A stretch of 64,000 nt of DNA from Pseudomonas siliginis (GCF_019145195.1 NZ_JAHSTW010000003.1:248001-312000), one strand, 5' to 3'. Positions 12,301-19,732 are shown, counted from the first letter of the stretch. Program-made: numbers and translations. The notes: a model not told the origin generated them from the sequence alone.

Positions 12301-15114
12301 TGCAGGATCGACGACCAGCCCGGTCGGTGCAGGCGGGGCGGTGATGTCCGGTGCGGTGACCGGCGTGGCCGGCGAGGGCAGGGCGCTCGCATCGGTCTGG
12401 ACCACACTCAACACCTGACCGTCGAGCTGAGCCGGGCTCAGGTTGACGCTGAAACTGCCGTCGCTGGCAACTACCGTCGTACCGATTACCGTGCCGTCCG
12501 GTGCGCTGACCGTTACGGTGCTGCCGGCTTGCCCGGTACCGGTCAACGTCACGCCGTTGCTGGCGAGCACGACATTGTCAGGCGCTAGCGGCGCGGTGGT
12601 GTCCACTGCGGTCAGCGGCGTGTTGGGGGAAACGTTCACGCCATCCGATTGGCTCACTTGCAGTTGTTGGCCTTCGATCTGCGGGCTGTTCAGCGGCACT
12701 GTGAAGGCGCCGGTGCCGTCGACGATCGCGGTGCCCAGCACATTGCCGGCCGAATCCTTGACCGACACGGTGGCACCGGGTTCGCCGGTGCCGCTCAGTT
12801 CAGTGCCGCCTGCATTCAGCGACAGATTGGAAGGGGCAGTGGGGGCCTGGATATCCGGCGCTTCAACTGGAACTGCCGGGGAGCCAGTGGGCGAGCCATC
12901 GGTCTGCACAACGCTGAGGTTCTGGCCATCGGTTTGTGGCGACGACAGGGTGACTTCGAACCGGCCGTTGCTGCCGACCAAAGCTGTTCCCAGCACGGTC
13001 CCGTTGGTGTCAGTGACAGTAACGGTGGCGCCGATCTGACCCGCGCCGGAAACTATGGCGCCATTGGCGGAAATGCTTACATCGGTCACGGCTACCGGTG
13101 TGGTCAGATCGGGTGCGATTACGTTGACCGGCGCCGATGGATTGCCATCTGCGTCGGTCTGGATCACTTGCAGTTGTTGCGCATCGGTCTGTGGTGTGGA
13201 AAGTGGAACGGTAAAATTGCCATCGGCATCCACCGTGCCCGTGCCGATGATGTTGCCGGCCGGATCGCGCACAGTGACCGACGCACCCAACTCACCCTTA
13301 CCGGTGAGCGTCTGCCCCTGAGCGTCGAGCGCGAGATCGGAGACGGCCGTCGGCCCTTGAGTGTCAGGCGTGACGTAGTTCAGTGGTGCGGAAGTGTTGC
13401 CAGCGGCGTCGCTGGCACTGATCTGCAGTGTTTCGCCATTGTTCTGCGGACTGCTCAGTTGCAGGCTGAACGTGCCGTCCGCGGCCACCACGGCCGTGCC
13501 GAGCAGATTGCCGTTGGCGTCGCGCACCGTCACGGTCGAACCGACCTGGCCGCGTCCACTCAACTGCGTGCCATCGATGCTGACCGCGATGTCACTTGGT
13601 TGGGTCAGTCCGTCGAGGTCAACCGCGATGATAGTCACTGCTGGCGAAGGGTTGCCCGCGGCGTCGGTGACCAGCACGCTCAGCGCCTCACCATCGATTT
13701 GCGCGGCGTTGAGTTGCACGGTGAACGAGCCATCGGCGGCGACCAGAGCTGTCCCCAGTAGCGTGCCTTGGGCATTGGTGACGCTGACTGTGCTGCCGGG
13801 TTCGCCACGGCCGGTGACCGAGAGGCCGTCGCTGCTCACCGCCAGATCCGTTGCAGCGGCGGGGCCGGTGATGTCCGGCGCATTGAAGGTGATGGCCGGC
13901 GATTGCGCACCGGCGCTGTTGACTGCCACGACACTGAAGGTTTCACCGTTGGCCTGCGCACGAACCAGCGTCAGCAGGAAAGTGCCGTCAGCAGCCACCG
14001 CCGCACGCCCGAGCAATTCGCCGTTGGCGGCACGGACTTCGATCGTGGTGCCGGCCCGGGCGGTGCCGGTCAGCTGGCTGCCGTCGCTGCTCAAACCGAG
14101 ATTGCCTGGCGTCGTCGGTTCGACGATCTCCGGCGCGCTGACCGTTGCGCCGGTCGAGGTGTTGCCTGCGGCATCGGTGGCATTCACTGTCAGCGGCTGA
14201 CCGCCGGTTTGCGCGGGGCTGAGGGCGACGCTGAAGGTGCCGTCGGCCGCAACCACGGCGCTGCCGAGCAGGCTGCCATCGGCGGCGCGCACCTGGATGG
14301 TCGAGCCGACTTCACCGGTGCCGCCGAGTTGCGTGCCATCGGCGCTCACAGCGAGGTTGCCAGGCCCAGTGGGCGCGGTGGTATCCGGCGCAGTGACCGT
14401 ACCCGGCGTCGAAACGTTGCCCGCAGGGTCGGTGAGCGTGACGTCGAGCGGCTGGCCATTGTTCTGTGGCGTACCCAGGTCGACCTGGAAACTGCCATCG
14501 GCGCCAACGGTACCGGAACCCAAAAGGTTGCCGGCTGCATCGCGTACCTGAACGACACTGCCAGCTTCGCCAAAACCACTCAGCACCCGGCCATCGGCCG
14601 ACAAGGTTAATCCGGTCGCGGGCGCAGGAGGCGTCGCGTCTCCACCGCCACCGCCACCACCACCACCACCACCTCCGCCGCCCCCACTTCCGCCGGCAGC
14701 GGCTGCCGCACCACCCGCGCCCAACAGGCCAAGCCCGGCAATCGCCCAGGCCGGCGTCGCACCATCCACCACTCCGACGCCAGCGATCAGCTCGTCCAGC
14801 GAATTGATTTCGTCAAAGGTAAAGCCATTGAACGGCTCGGCGCTGTAGCGCGCCTGCCACAGCGTCGCGTCGTCACCCTGAAAGACAATGTCATTGGGCA
14901 CGCCGTCAGGGCTGGTGACAAAGAAATTGGAGATTTTGATTTGCTCGCCAGACTTCAGATTGACGATCAAATCCTGACCGCTGCGACTGGTCGACGCCAA
15001 TTGATCGGGCCGAACCGGCATTTGTACAACTGAAGGCTGACTGAGCTGAACATTGCCCCAGTTCTGGGCAGTGAGCTGAGAATTGGCTTTGTCGGCAATG
15101 ACGATGTTGTCCAT
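3379..15114 (-). CDS. Giant BapA/Bap/LapF-family repeat adhesin
   Basis: A 3,911-residue secreted biofilm adhesin. I chose ATG 15114 because AGGGAG lies just upstream and the protein then begins MDNIVIADK, the usual start of the BapA-type prefix domain; the frame stays open upstream to 15342. Order: prefix domain (1-130), an Ala/Gly hydrophobic stretch and 15-Gly linker (136-158), 36 Ig-like repeats of 83-86 residues (169 to about 3220), then about 690 unique residues. The unique part contains two related beta domains (each with a 'NGNYxY' and 'THPNG' or 'VHPNG' motif) and a C-terminal RTX-like target region (GNDTLDG, GGDDTLI). The mature chain has a single Cys, in repeat 12. It is followed by its own T1SS genes. 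No gene disruption is visible. Confidence 0.95.
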   Translation of the reverse strand: MDNIVIADKANSQLTAQNWGNVQLSQPSVVQMPVRPDQLASTSRSGQDLIVNLKSGEQIKISNFFVTSPDGVPNDIVFQGDDATLWQARYSAEPFNGFTFDEINSLDELIAGVGVVDGATPAWAIAGLGLLGAGGAAAAAGGSGGGGGGGGGGGGGGGDATPPAPATGLTLSADGRVLSGFGEAGSVVQVRDAAGNLLGSGTVGADGSFQVDLGTPQNNGQPLDVTLTDPAGNVSTPGTVTAPDTTAPTGPGNLAVSADGTQLGGTGEVGSTIQVRAADGSLLGSAVVAADGTFSVALSPAQTGGQPLTVNATDAAGNTSTGATVSAPEIVEPTTPGNLGLSSDGSQLTGTARAGTTIEVRAANGELLGRAAVAADGTFLLTLVRAQANGETFSVVAVNSAGAQSPAITFNAPDITGPAAATDLAVSSDGLSVTGRGEPGSTVSVTNAQGTLLGTALVAADGSFTVQLNAAQIDGEALSVLVTDAAGNPSPAVTIIAVDLDGLTQPSDIAVSIDGTQLSGRGQVGSTVTVRDANGNLLGTAVVAADGTFSLQLSSPQNNGETLQISASDAAGNTSAPLNYVTPDTQGPTAVSDLALDAQGQTLTGKGELGASVTVRDPAGNIIGTGTVDADGNFTVPLSTPQTDAQQLQVIQTDADGNPSAPVNVIAPDLTTPVAVTDVSISANGAIVSGAGQIGATVTVTDTNGTVLGTALVGSNGRFEVTLSSPQTDGQNLSVVQTDGSPTGSPAVPVEAPDIQAPTAPSNLSLNAGGTELSGTGEPGATVSVKDSAGNVLGTAIVDGTGAFTVPLNSPQIEGQQLQVSQSDGVNVSPNTPLTAVDTTAPLAPDNVVLASNGVTLTGTGQAGSTVTVSAPDGTVIGTTVVASDGSFSVNLSPAQLDGQVLSVVQTDASALPSPATPVTAPDITAPPAPTGLVVDPAGATVTGITQPNNTVQVLDADGNVIGTATADGTGAFTVDLDTAQTNGEALQVVVSDGANSSLPGTVAAPDSTPPAAVSDLALNPAGTQVSGLAEPGTTVTVSIAGGGLVLGTATAGEDGRFVVTLSPPAEPGGNLEVISTDGGGNDSPVVPLAGLDGSQVATPTDLALSADGFTLTGAGTPGCTVTVTSSSGTVLGSGLINSFGRFTLLLSSKQINAQVLQVTATSPDGDVSIPGTVTAIDGTAPDAVTNLALNNNGTTLTGRGEAGATVTVTDATGTVLGTALVASNGTFSLTLTPAQLNGQALTAIQSDAAGNLSQPAGIIATDLQPPAAATGVSINDVGTVVKGQGEAGSTVTVRDAAGNVLATGVVDQSGNFQVTLPNAQNTGEILQVALTDANGNTSIPTGVVTVDGTPPAAVQNPLISADGSTLSGTGEAGATVNVTTANGTLLGSAVVGADGAFSVTLAPAPTNGEALAISQTDPAGNVSPSTSVNAPDISPPAALTQVAVNADGVTVTGHGEPGATVSVRSADGTLLGTAQVGSGGAFTVTLNAAQLNAEVLTVTQEDPPGNVSTAVEVIAADLTSPAIPSALTLNAAGVQLSGNAEAGSTVTVRDSQGNLLGTTTAAANGTFQITLNSPQTNGQALNVTATDAAGNPSAPGIVNATDTTAPLATSDLAVSANGATLTGIGEVGASVEVRDAGGALLGTATVASNGNFSVTLSPAAVAGSNLSVVQIDAAGNTGPAAPVTAPGNLAESAPTNLALSADGLTLTGSATAGSTVSIRNASGVLLGSALVAANGTFSVTLNAAQLNGEQLSAVATSSTGINSSPTDYTAADIAAPTPLSELSLAPNGTALTGRGEAGATVTVLGTGGVVLGSAVVAANGTFSVTLSPAQTSGQTLSLSQADTAGNESNSVNLIAPDLLAPNAPAALVASTDGTLLSGTGEAGTTVNVYNAAGALVGTGTVSIDGTFAITLTTPQANGQALTVSLTDAAGNTSAATPFTSVDSTPPAAVSQLSIGGDGASLTGRGEPGALVRVIDSDGNVLGTAVVSATGTFTLPLNPALTNAEVITVVQADAAGNDSPAVNLTTPDFTPPDPLDNVDINSSGALVIGTGEPGATVTVRDANGTLLGTSVVLGDGTFSVTLNPPQINEQILSVQQADPPGNVSAPVTVTAPDLTPPATPADLQLNADGGLLTGTGEVGATVRVTSADGTELGTGTVGSDGRFQITVTPVQTNGQALFVVLADAAGNASPAGTLTAPDSTPPAALTDVEIDASGSLITGSGAAGSQVVVTNALGTIVGTGTVQADGSFSVTLDQPLLNGEALSVIQRDAAGNPSPIVPVTAPDITLPAAPTGLVLAPDGVTLTGTGEAGATVRVLSATGTVLGSATVTGNGSFSVTLNPPQVNGELLSVNQTDLASNTSPTAPVQAGDITDPLEVADLNVSQDGLTVTGTGEPGATVTVLDGAVVLGTATVAADGSFSVTLSAAQLDGRALSVVQADAQTNQSEPVLVDAPDSTAPIAPTVTSLTGAGTLLAGTAEAGSTVTVLSATGTVLGTAVALGDGTYTVTLNPAQANGQLLSVIATDEAQNASPELLYPAADTTAPDAVTGLTISGDLSQLAGRGEAGASVEVTDALGNVVGTGTVAANGTFLIDLDPGITAGQVLTVNQTDVATNVSADADLTVPAVPAPAAPDNLVLTADGVTLTGTAAIGTTINVYAPDNSLIGTGVTGPDGTFSVVLTPAQTNGESLEVTANTALGGASLPTEITAGDTSAPAPLSDLAVNANGTVVTGRGEVGASVTITGAGGVVLGNATVGANGTFSAQLNTPQVNGQVLNATQTDAALNTSPGLNVTAPDITPPAAPTALVLSGAGLVLGGLGEAGATVTVRGAGGTVLGTATVAGNGSFSVTLSSAQLNGQQLSVTQSDAAGNVSTVTNLSVADTTAPAPLSNVSLNGTGLAVSGTGEAGATVSVTNAAGTVLGTAVVNAGGTFTVQLSSAQLNGQQLNVQQADPTGNLSQVFNLTAPDVQAPIAASGLTLAANGLTLSGTGEAGATVNVYGPGGALIGTTTVGSGGTFSFNLNTAQLDGQLLTVRLVDPAGNLSPNASLTAPDITAPGAPTGVSVNGSGTVLTGVGVPGSTISVLGAGGVVLGTATVAANGSFSVALASAQINSQVLSVTQADPSGNVSAAATATAPDLTPPAAATALLVGADGLTVTGTGEVGATVTIKSASGAVLGTGTVNNLGVFTVTLNSAQINGENLTINLSDARGNVSVAANVIAPDVDVNAPVIASDNLAVGTVTLAPVTASQTFNDSFTTLLAGFSKTFTFTVAGGTRLDPTLTLTTSSLISLIDGVVYTLQVKDASGNWVTLDVNGSGGLLDLIALAGQGVRVDIGNLLSGDYRLTVSSTGIGVLTTVNTQLQLDVSSLTQFNGIAGPAVTGNVITNVGVDGTADQTGPDNGAQLQIFKNGAWVSAGAGTTVQGLYGTLTIDANGNYSYKPNGSVGSVGKVDVFNYQLVHPNGLSDTANLYVRIDSPQASEVWNDANLGSPALVVDATADIASTDVTLINREVTTNSALGTFNVLLGGGSGNYNTVVAADTVSDLTVVVNSSNLLALLGSMTVGLYKLNTATNQYVLVKSYGGNALVNLGGGNYGIKFDDQTAGSYQVRVAVGGLGLLTSVNTSLINVATYNNQFVVGSYTPVSGNLLTDTAGGGADVLGSVYTLLSVLVAGSYVAPGYNGVSLVGNYGTLVVQANGNYTYTLKAGLTDAVIGQEDTFTYQLTHPNGTVDTATLTIDLNKAGAFASTAFSALASDDLGLAHATGSDLIQGTEGNDTLDGSHGGAVTLQGGGGDDTLIIADQQFTSVDGGSGTDTLLWAGGDVSINLGDLQSKIHNVEILDLNHSSAVALTLNLSDLLAITSSDNNTLLIKGDDRDSVHMTDGWVADGTQQADGIDYVQYTAQEDPSHHLWVQNGIQVV
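5453..14610 (-). repeat. 36 tandem Ig-like repeat units within the adhesin gene
   Basis: I count 36 consecutive units averaging 85 codons (about 254 bp), reading from 14610 down to about 5453. The common pattern is L.LS.DG..LTG.GE.G followed by TVTV.D..G..LGT..V..DG.F.VTL...Q.NG..L.V.QTDAAGN.S....V.APD. Units are divergent at the DNA level (different third bases), so the array is old rather than recently amplified. The linker after each unit varies, with AP-type and AV/PL-type linkers often alternating in the second half of the array. Confidence 0.95.
14640..14694 (-). repeat. Poly-glycine coding tract with six identical GGT codons
   Basis: Codes for a run of 15 glycines (residues 144-158) between the hydrophobic N-terminal segment and the first Ig-like unit of the adhesin. 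On the + strand it is a CCN-rich tract with ACC repeated six times in a row (14656-14673), which is prone to length change by whole codons. Confidence 0.85.
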
Positions 15115-15521
15115 TACTACTCCCTGTAAATGGGTGGGGCGGACGTCCACGGGTGGTTTTAAAACCATAGATAGGGAGTGTCGGATGGGGCTGCCTGATT
15201 TTTGACGAGCGTATGGATGGGCCATTTGCCCACGTTTATCTATTTGAAAATCTGTTCTATTCAGGTCGTTACCGTTTGTCGGGACGTTGGATCCAAGCGG
15301 TTTTTGGGTGCAACAAAATGTGTCGGTTTCGACATTATCCAAAGAGACGCTGGAAAATATCCGGGCGGAATCGAGGAGAGCGATGGCTAAGCGATATTGA
15401 ATTTCTCAAAGCGCAGGCCACCCTCCGCAGTTGCCTGTCTGCGAAGGTATTAATCAAAAAGCGTAGGAGGGGAGGAAGGCTTTGTATAAGAAATCCCGTT
15501 GTACCGTTTCAGCTGTTCTTT
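15115..15521. promoter_or_regulatory. Upstream region of the adhesin operon with a 14-bp perfect palindrome
   Basis: About 400 bp without a convincing gene. The adhesin ribosome-binding site AGGGAG is near 15121-15126. A perfect 14-bp palindrome, TGGTTTTAAAACCA, lies at 15154-15167, 40 bp upstream of the start codon. An 8-bp palindrome GGACGTCC (15141-15148) sits between it and the gene. These are candidate operator or promoter elements; the regulator is unknown. The rest is AT-richer than the surroundings, as expected for a regulatory region. Confidence 0.5.
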
Positions 15522-16481
15522 CTATCCCTCAGCAGTTAATGCGCTAGCTATCGATCGCCGAAGTGATCGGACGATATCCTGCGCAGACTGATCGCTAACA
15601 CTGCCGGTGCACTGATCGAACATATGTGGCGCCCCAGGGTAGACATGCAGTTCGACGGCAACCCTGGCGCGGGACAGGCGCAGGGCAAATGCAACGTCCT
15701 CTTCCAGAAACAGATCCAGCGCGCCGACGGCCAAAAACGTCGGTGGCAAGTCACGCAGATCGTCTTGCAGGGCCGGCGAAAACCAGCCAATTGGCAGATC
15801 ATCCAGCGCTTGGTCAGCGCGCAGGCACTCCCAACAAAACTGGTTGGCCTGCGCCGGCCAGCCAATCACGCCGGTCGTGCTGTTCTGCTGAGGCGAGGCC
15901 GCGCTGCCCGAACGGTGATCGAGCATCGGATAAACCAGCACCTGACTGGCGATGGAATACTCGCCGCGATCCCGCGCCGCAATGGCCAGCGCTGCTGCCA
16001 GCCCGGCGCCGGCACTGTGGCCCATGACGATTACTTTGTCGGCGTCAATATTGAGCGTTTGCCGGTGGGCGAAAACCCAGCCGAGGGCCGTGTAGCAATC
16101 CTCCAGAGGAACAGGGAAGGGGTGCTCTGGCGCGAGACGGTAATCGACGGCGACGATGATCGCTTGAAGTTTTTCGGCGAGGTCAGCCAGATAGTCATCG
16201 GCCATTTCGGGGCAACCGAGGACGAAACCTCCACCGTGGATGTACAGGATCACCGCAAAATTACCGTCCGCTGCTGCGGCGGCGGGCCGGTAAAGACACA
16301 GGCGCAAATTCTCACCGTCGTGGGCCTTGATCCATAGGTTTTCTCCGAGCGCTTGTTCTCGGGATTTGAATGTCGCGTGAACACGTTCCCTGATCGCGGG
16401 CAGCGTTTCCAACGTCCAGGCTTCTGCGCCGGGAGTTAAAAAGCTTTTGAAGTCGGGATCCAGCAGTTCATGTGCTTTCAC
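15522..16481 (-). CDS. Alpha/beta hydrolase, hormone-sensitive-lipase (HSL) family esterase
   Basis: A 319-residue cytoplasmic hydrolase. It has the HSL oxyanion-hole motif HGGGF, the nucleophile motif GHSAG, and C-terminal Asp (GALDLF) and His (PGAPHMF) triad candidates. I preferred GTG at 16481 because AGGAGG lies a few bases upstream; the frame is open upstream to 16628 without a better site. It follows the transketolase C-subunit gene by 61 bp on the same strand and is probably the last gene of that operon. The substrate is unknown; an ester or lactone of the pathway substrate would fit. Confidence 0.88.
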   Translation of the reverse strand: MKAHELLDPDFKSFLTPGAEAWTLETLPAIRERVHATFKSREQALGENLWIKAHDGENLRLCLYRPAAAAADGNFAVILYIHGGGFVLGCPEMADDYLADLAEKLQAIIVAVDYRLAPEHPFPVPLEDCYTALGWVFAHRQTLNIDADKVIVMGHSAGAGLAAALAIAARDRGEYSIASQVLVYPMLDHRSGSAASPQQNSTTGVIGWPAQANQFCWECLRADQALDDLPIGWFSPALQDDLRDLPPTFLAVGALDLFLEEDVAFALRLSRARVAVELHVYPGAPHMFDQCTGSVSDQSAQDIVRSLRRSIASALTAEG

Positions 16482-16542
16482 GTTCTGCCTCCTGGTTGCG
16501 AATGAACGAGCGCCTCGGATGGAGGCGCCGCTCACGGTGGAG

Positions 16543-17571
16543 TTACAGCCAGGCTTTGATCTGCGCGCAAACGGCCGGCGTCGAAATGCCGTAGCGATCA
16601 TGCAGCGTAGGCAGGGCGCCGGCGTCAAGGAACGCGTCGGGCAACGCGATCTGCCTGAAGGTGGGCGTCACGCCATTGCGCAACAACAACCCGGCAACCG
16701 CCTCACCCAAGCCGCCGATGATCGAGCTGTTCTCGGCGGTGACCACCAGACGCCCGGATTTACGCGCTTCGGCGAGAATGGTTTGTTCATCCAGCGGCTT
16801 GATGGTCGGCACGTGCAGCACGGCCACATCAATGCCGTCGGCCTGCAATTGCTTGGCCGCTTCCAGTGAGCGCATAGTCATCAGCCCGGTGGAGATGATC
16901 AGCACGTCGTTGCCCGTGCGCAGAGTCTTGGCCTTGCCGATCTCGAATTTATAACCGTACTCGTCCAGCACCAATGGCACATTGCCGCGCAGCAAACGCA
17001 TATAGACCGGGCCTTGATGAGCGGCGATGGCCGGCACGGCCTGTTCGATTTCCAGCGCATCGCACGGGTCGACAATCATCAGATTGGGCATAGCGCGGAA
17101 AATAGCCAGATCATCGGTGGCCTGATGGCTCGGCCCGTAACCCGTGGTGAGGCCGGGCAGGCCGCAGACGATTTTGACGTTGAGGTTTTCCTCGGCGATG
17201 GCCATGCAGATGAAGTCGTAAGCGCGGCGCGAGGCGAACACCGCGTAGGTGGTGGCAAACGGCACGAAACCCTCACGCGCCATGCCCGCCGCAGCGCTCA
17301 TCAGCAACTGTTCGGCCATGCCCATCTGATAGAAACGCTCCGGATGCGCCTTGGCGAAAATGTGCAGGTCGGTGTACTTGGACAGGTCCGCAGAGAGACC
17401 GACGATGTCCGCGCGCTGGTCTGCCAGCGCTGCGAGCGCATGGCCGAACGGTGCCGAGCGGGTCGCCTGGCCCTCGGAGGCAATCGAGGCAATCATCGCC
17501 GAGGTGGTCAGGCGCTTTTTCACCGGCGCGCCAGTAGCAGTCGAAGGCGCAGTGTTGGCGGCGTTGCTCAT
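16543..17571 (-). CDS. Transketolase-like protein, C-terminal subunit
   Basis: A 342-residue protein with the pyrimidine-binding and C-terminal domains of transketolase. Visible features are a Glu-containing MGMAEQ motif (ThDP activation), the ATTYAVF segment, and a C-terminal domain ending DRYGISTPAV. It pairs with the separate N-terminal subunit encoded immediately upstream, whose stop it overlaps by 4 bp (ATGA), so the two should be made together and form one active site. Split transketolases outside the pentose-phosphate pathway usually serve dedicated catabolic routes; here the neighbours (SDR, MFS, hydrolase) suggest that too. The substrate cannot be read from the sequence. Confidence 0.9.
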   Translation of the reverse strand: MSNAANTAPSTATGAPVKKRLTTSAMIASIASEGQATRSAPFGHALAALADQRADIVGLSADLSKYTDLHIFAKAHPERFYQMGMAEQLLMSAAAGMAREGFVPFATTYAVFASRRAYDFICMAIAEENLNVKIVCGLPGLTTGYGPSHQATDDLAIFRAMPNLMIVDPCDALEIEQAVPAIAAHQGPVYMRLLRGNVPLVLDEYGYKFEIGKAKTLRTGNDVLIISTGLMTMRSLEAAKQLQADGIDVAVLHVPTIKPLDEQTILAEARKSGRLVVTAENSSIIGGLGEAVAGLLLRNGVTPTFRQIALPDAFLDAGALPTLHDRYGISTPAVCAQIKAWL

Positions 17572-18416
17572 TGGTCTTTTCCTTCTTCAAGGTTGCTCAG
17601 TGCCAGGTCCCATTCGTGCTCTTCGACGCGAATGAAGTGGGTCTTCTCCCGGTTCTCCAGAAACGGCACGCCTTTGCCCATTTTCGTGTCGCAGATGATC
17701 ACGCGCGGTTGCCCGCCGGGGTGATTGCGCGCGGCATCGAATGCAGCGATCAGGGCGTCGAGGTCATTGCCGTCGACGCGCTGGGTGAACCAGCCGAAGG
17801 CTTGCCAGCGATCGACAATGGGTTCGAACGAAAGAATCTCGCTGGAGTAACCGTCGGCCTGCTGGTTGTTGACGTCGACGATGGCGATCAGGTTGTCGAG
17901 CTGCCAGTGCGAAGCCGACATCACCGCTTCCCAGGTCGAGCCTTCATTGAGTTCGCCATCGGACAGCAGGTTGTAGACGAACGAGGCAGAGCCTTTGCGC
18001 TTGAGGCCCAGGCAGGCACCGACCGCGATACCCAGGCCCTGACCTAGCGAGCCGCCGGTGATTTCCATCCCCGGGGTGTAGGCGGCCATGCCCGACATCG
18101 GCAGGCGGCTGTCATCCGAGCCGTAGGTTTCCAGCTCGTCGAGCGGAATGATCTCGGCTTCGATCAGCGCTGCGTACAGCGCGATGGCGTAGTGGCCGAT
18201 GGAGAGATAGAAGCGATCGCGTTGCTCCCATTCGGGATCTGTCGGGCGATGGTTCATCGCATGAAAGTAAGACACCGCCAGCAGGTCAGCCGCGCCGAGC
18301 GCCTGGCCCACATAGCCCTGGCCCTGAACCTGGCCCATGCGCAGTGCATGGCGGCGAATGTTGTGCGCGCGCTGGGTCAGGCTCAGCGATGCAGCGTGTG
18401 CAAGATTAGTCGTCAT
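17568..18416 (-). CDS. Transketolase-like protein, N-terminal (ThDP diphosphate-binding) subunit
   Basis: A 282-residue subunit binding the diphosphate of ThDP. It has SIGHYA, GGSLGQGLG, and SDGELNEGS followed by VDVNN, the GDG-NN type motif, with Ser replacing the first Gly. The start is ATG 18416, with GGAG upstream; the open frame extends to 18698 but that part lies inside the MFS gene. The gene follows the MFS transporter by 17 bp. It is incomplete alone and needs the C-terminal subunit encoded next. Confidence 0.9.
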   Translation of the reverse strand: MTTNLAHAASLSLTQRAHNIRRHALRMGQVQGQGYVGQALGAADLLAVSYFHAMNHRPTDPEWEQRDRFYLSIGHYAIALYAALIEAEIIPLDELETYGSDDSRLPMSGMAAYTPGMEITGGSLGQGLGIAVGACLGLKRKGSASFVYNLLSDGELNEGSTWEAVMSASHWQLDNLIAIVDVNNQQADGYSSEILSFEPIVDRWQAFGWFTQRVDGNDLDALIAAFDAARNHPGGQPRVIICDTKMGKGVPFLENREKTHFIRVEEHEWDLALSNLEEGKDQ

Positions 18417-18433
18417 GATGAAACTCCGTTGAC

Positions 18434-19732
18434 TCAACGATTGACCAAAGCGGCAGGAATACGCAGGACCAGGCTCGCGCCGAGGAACAGCACGCCGGTA
18501 ATCAGGTACATGCCGATGGCGCTGGAACCGGTCAGGGTGGTGATCCAGCCGATCAGATAAGGCGAGCAGAACCCGGCGAGGTTGGCGAAGCTGTTGACCG
18601 CGGCGATGCCGGCGGCCGCAGACACCCCGCCAAGCAGCGTGGTGGGCAGCATCCAGAACAACGAGGTGGCGGAGAGAATGCCGGAGGCGGCCAGGCACAG
18701 GCTGAGGATCGACAAGGTCGGGTTGCCGCCCATCAGCGCTGCCAGGCTCAAACCGATCGCGCCGGCGATCATCGGCACGATCAGGTGCCAGCGGCGCTCG
18801 CGATGTTTGTCGCCACTACGGCCGACCAGGAGCATGGCGGCGATGGCGCACAGATAGGGCAGGCTGGTCAGGAAACCGATGTGCAGCGGGTCGGAAACAC
18901 CTGCATTGCGCACCAGTGTCGGCAGCCAGAAGGTGATCGCATATTGGCCCATGACCACACAGAAGTAGATCGCCGCCAGCAGCCACAAGCGCCGGTCGCG
19001 AATGAACTCGCCGACCGAGGCATGGGTGACCTTTTGCTGGTCGTCTTCGGCCAGCTCGCGAGTGATCAGCGCTTTTTCCTCGTCATTGAGCCAGGTCGCC
19101 TGATGCACGCCGTCCTTCAGATAACTCAGCACCAGCAGGCCGACGATGACCGTGGGCACCGCTTCCAAAACGAACATCCACTGCCAGCCGGCCCAGCCGT
19201 GCACACCGGCAAAGTGGTTCATGATCCAGCCCGAAAGCGGGCCACCGACCATGCCTGACAGCGGAATGGCGATAAACCACAACACGGTCATGCGCGCCCG
19301 CCGATAGGACGGAAACCAGTAGGTGAGGTAGAGCAGCAGGCCCGGCGCCAGACCGGCTTCGGCAATCCCCAGGAGAAAGCGCAGGGCATAGAACTGCCAG
19401 GCGGTTTCAACGAAGGCGAACAGCGCCGAGACGATGCCCCAGGTGATCATGATCCGCGCAATCCACACTCGCGCGCCGACCTTGTGCAGGATGATGTTGC
19501 TGGGCACTTCGCAGAGGAAATAGCCGATGAAAAACACCCCCGCGCCCAGTCCGTAGACCGTTTCGCTGAGGGCCAGATCGTTCATCATTTGCAGCTTTGC
19601 GAAACCGACGTTGACCCGGTCCAAATAGGCGCACAGGTAGCACAGCATCAGGAACGGCATCAGCCGCCAGGCCGTTTTGCGATAGGCAGAAGAACGCACG
19701 GTCGAAACCGCTTCGAGCGACAGGGTAGTCAT
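18434..19732 (-). CDS. MFS transporter, anion:cation symporter (ACS) type
   Basis: A 432-residue inner-membrane transporter with 12 predicted membrane segments and the family motif YLDRVNVGFA in helix 1. The ACS family mostly takes up organic and sugar acids, so the operon substrate is probably anionic. ATG 19732 (MTTLSLEAV) is preferred over the more upstream start at 19789. It sits between the SDR gene (about 100 bp upstream) and the split transketolase, consistent with a single catabolic operon. Confidence 0.88.
   Translation of the reverse strand: MTTLSLEAVSTVRSSAYRKTAWRLMPFLMLCYLCAYLDRVNVGFAKLQMMNDLALSETVYGLGAGVFFIGYFLCEVPSNIILHKVGARVWIARIMITWGIVSALFAFVETAWQFYALRFLLGIAEAGLAPGLLLYLTYWFPSYRRARMTVLWFIAIPLSGMVGGPLSGWIMNHFAGVHGWAGWQWMFVLEAVPTVIVGLLVLSYLKDGVHQATWLNDEEKALITRELAEDDQQKVTHASVGEFIRDRRLWLLAAIYFCVVMGQYAITFWLPTLVRNAGVSDPLHIGFLTSLPYLCAIAAMLLVGRSGDKHRERRWHLIVPMIAGAIGLSLAALMGGNPTLSILSLCLAASGILSATSLFWMLPTTLLGGVSAAAGIAAVNSFANLAGFCSPYLIGWITTLTGSSAIGMYLITGVLFLGASLVLRIPAALVNR

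Noticed and set aside
3388..14610. Many long + strand ORFs across the adhesin (for example 5149-6435, 7798-9342, 9877-11715)
   Set aside because: They are antisense to the Ig-like repeats and repeat with the same period; no start signals or domains.
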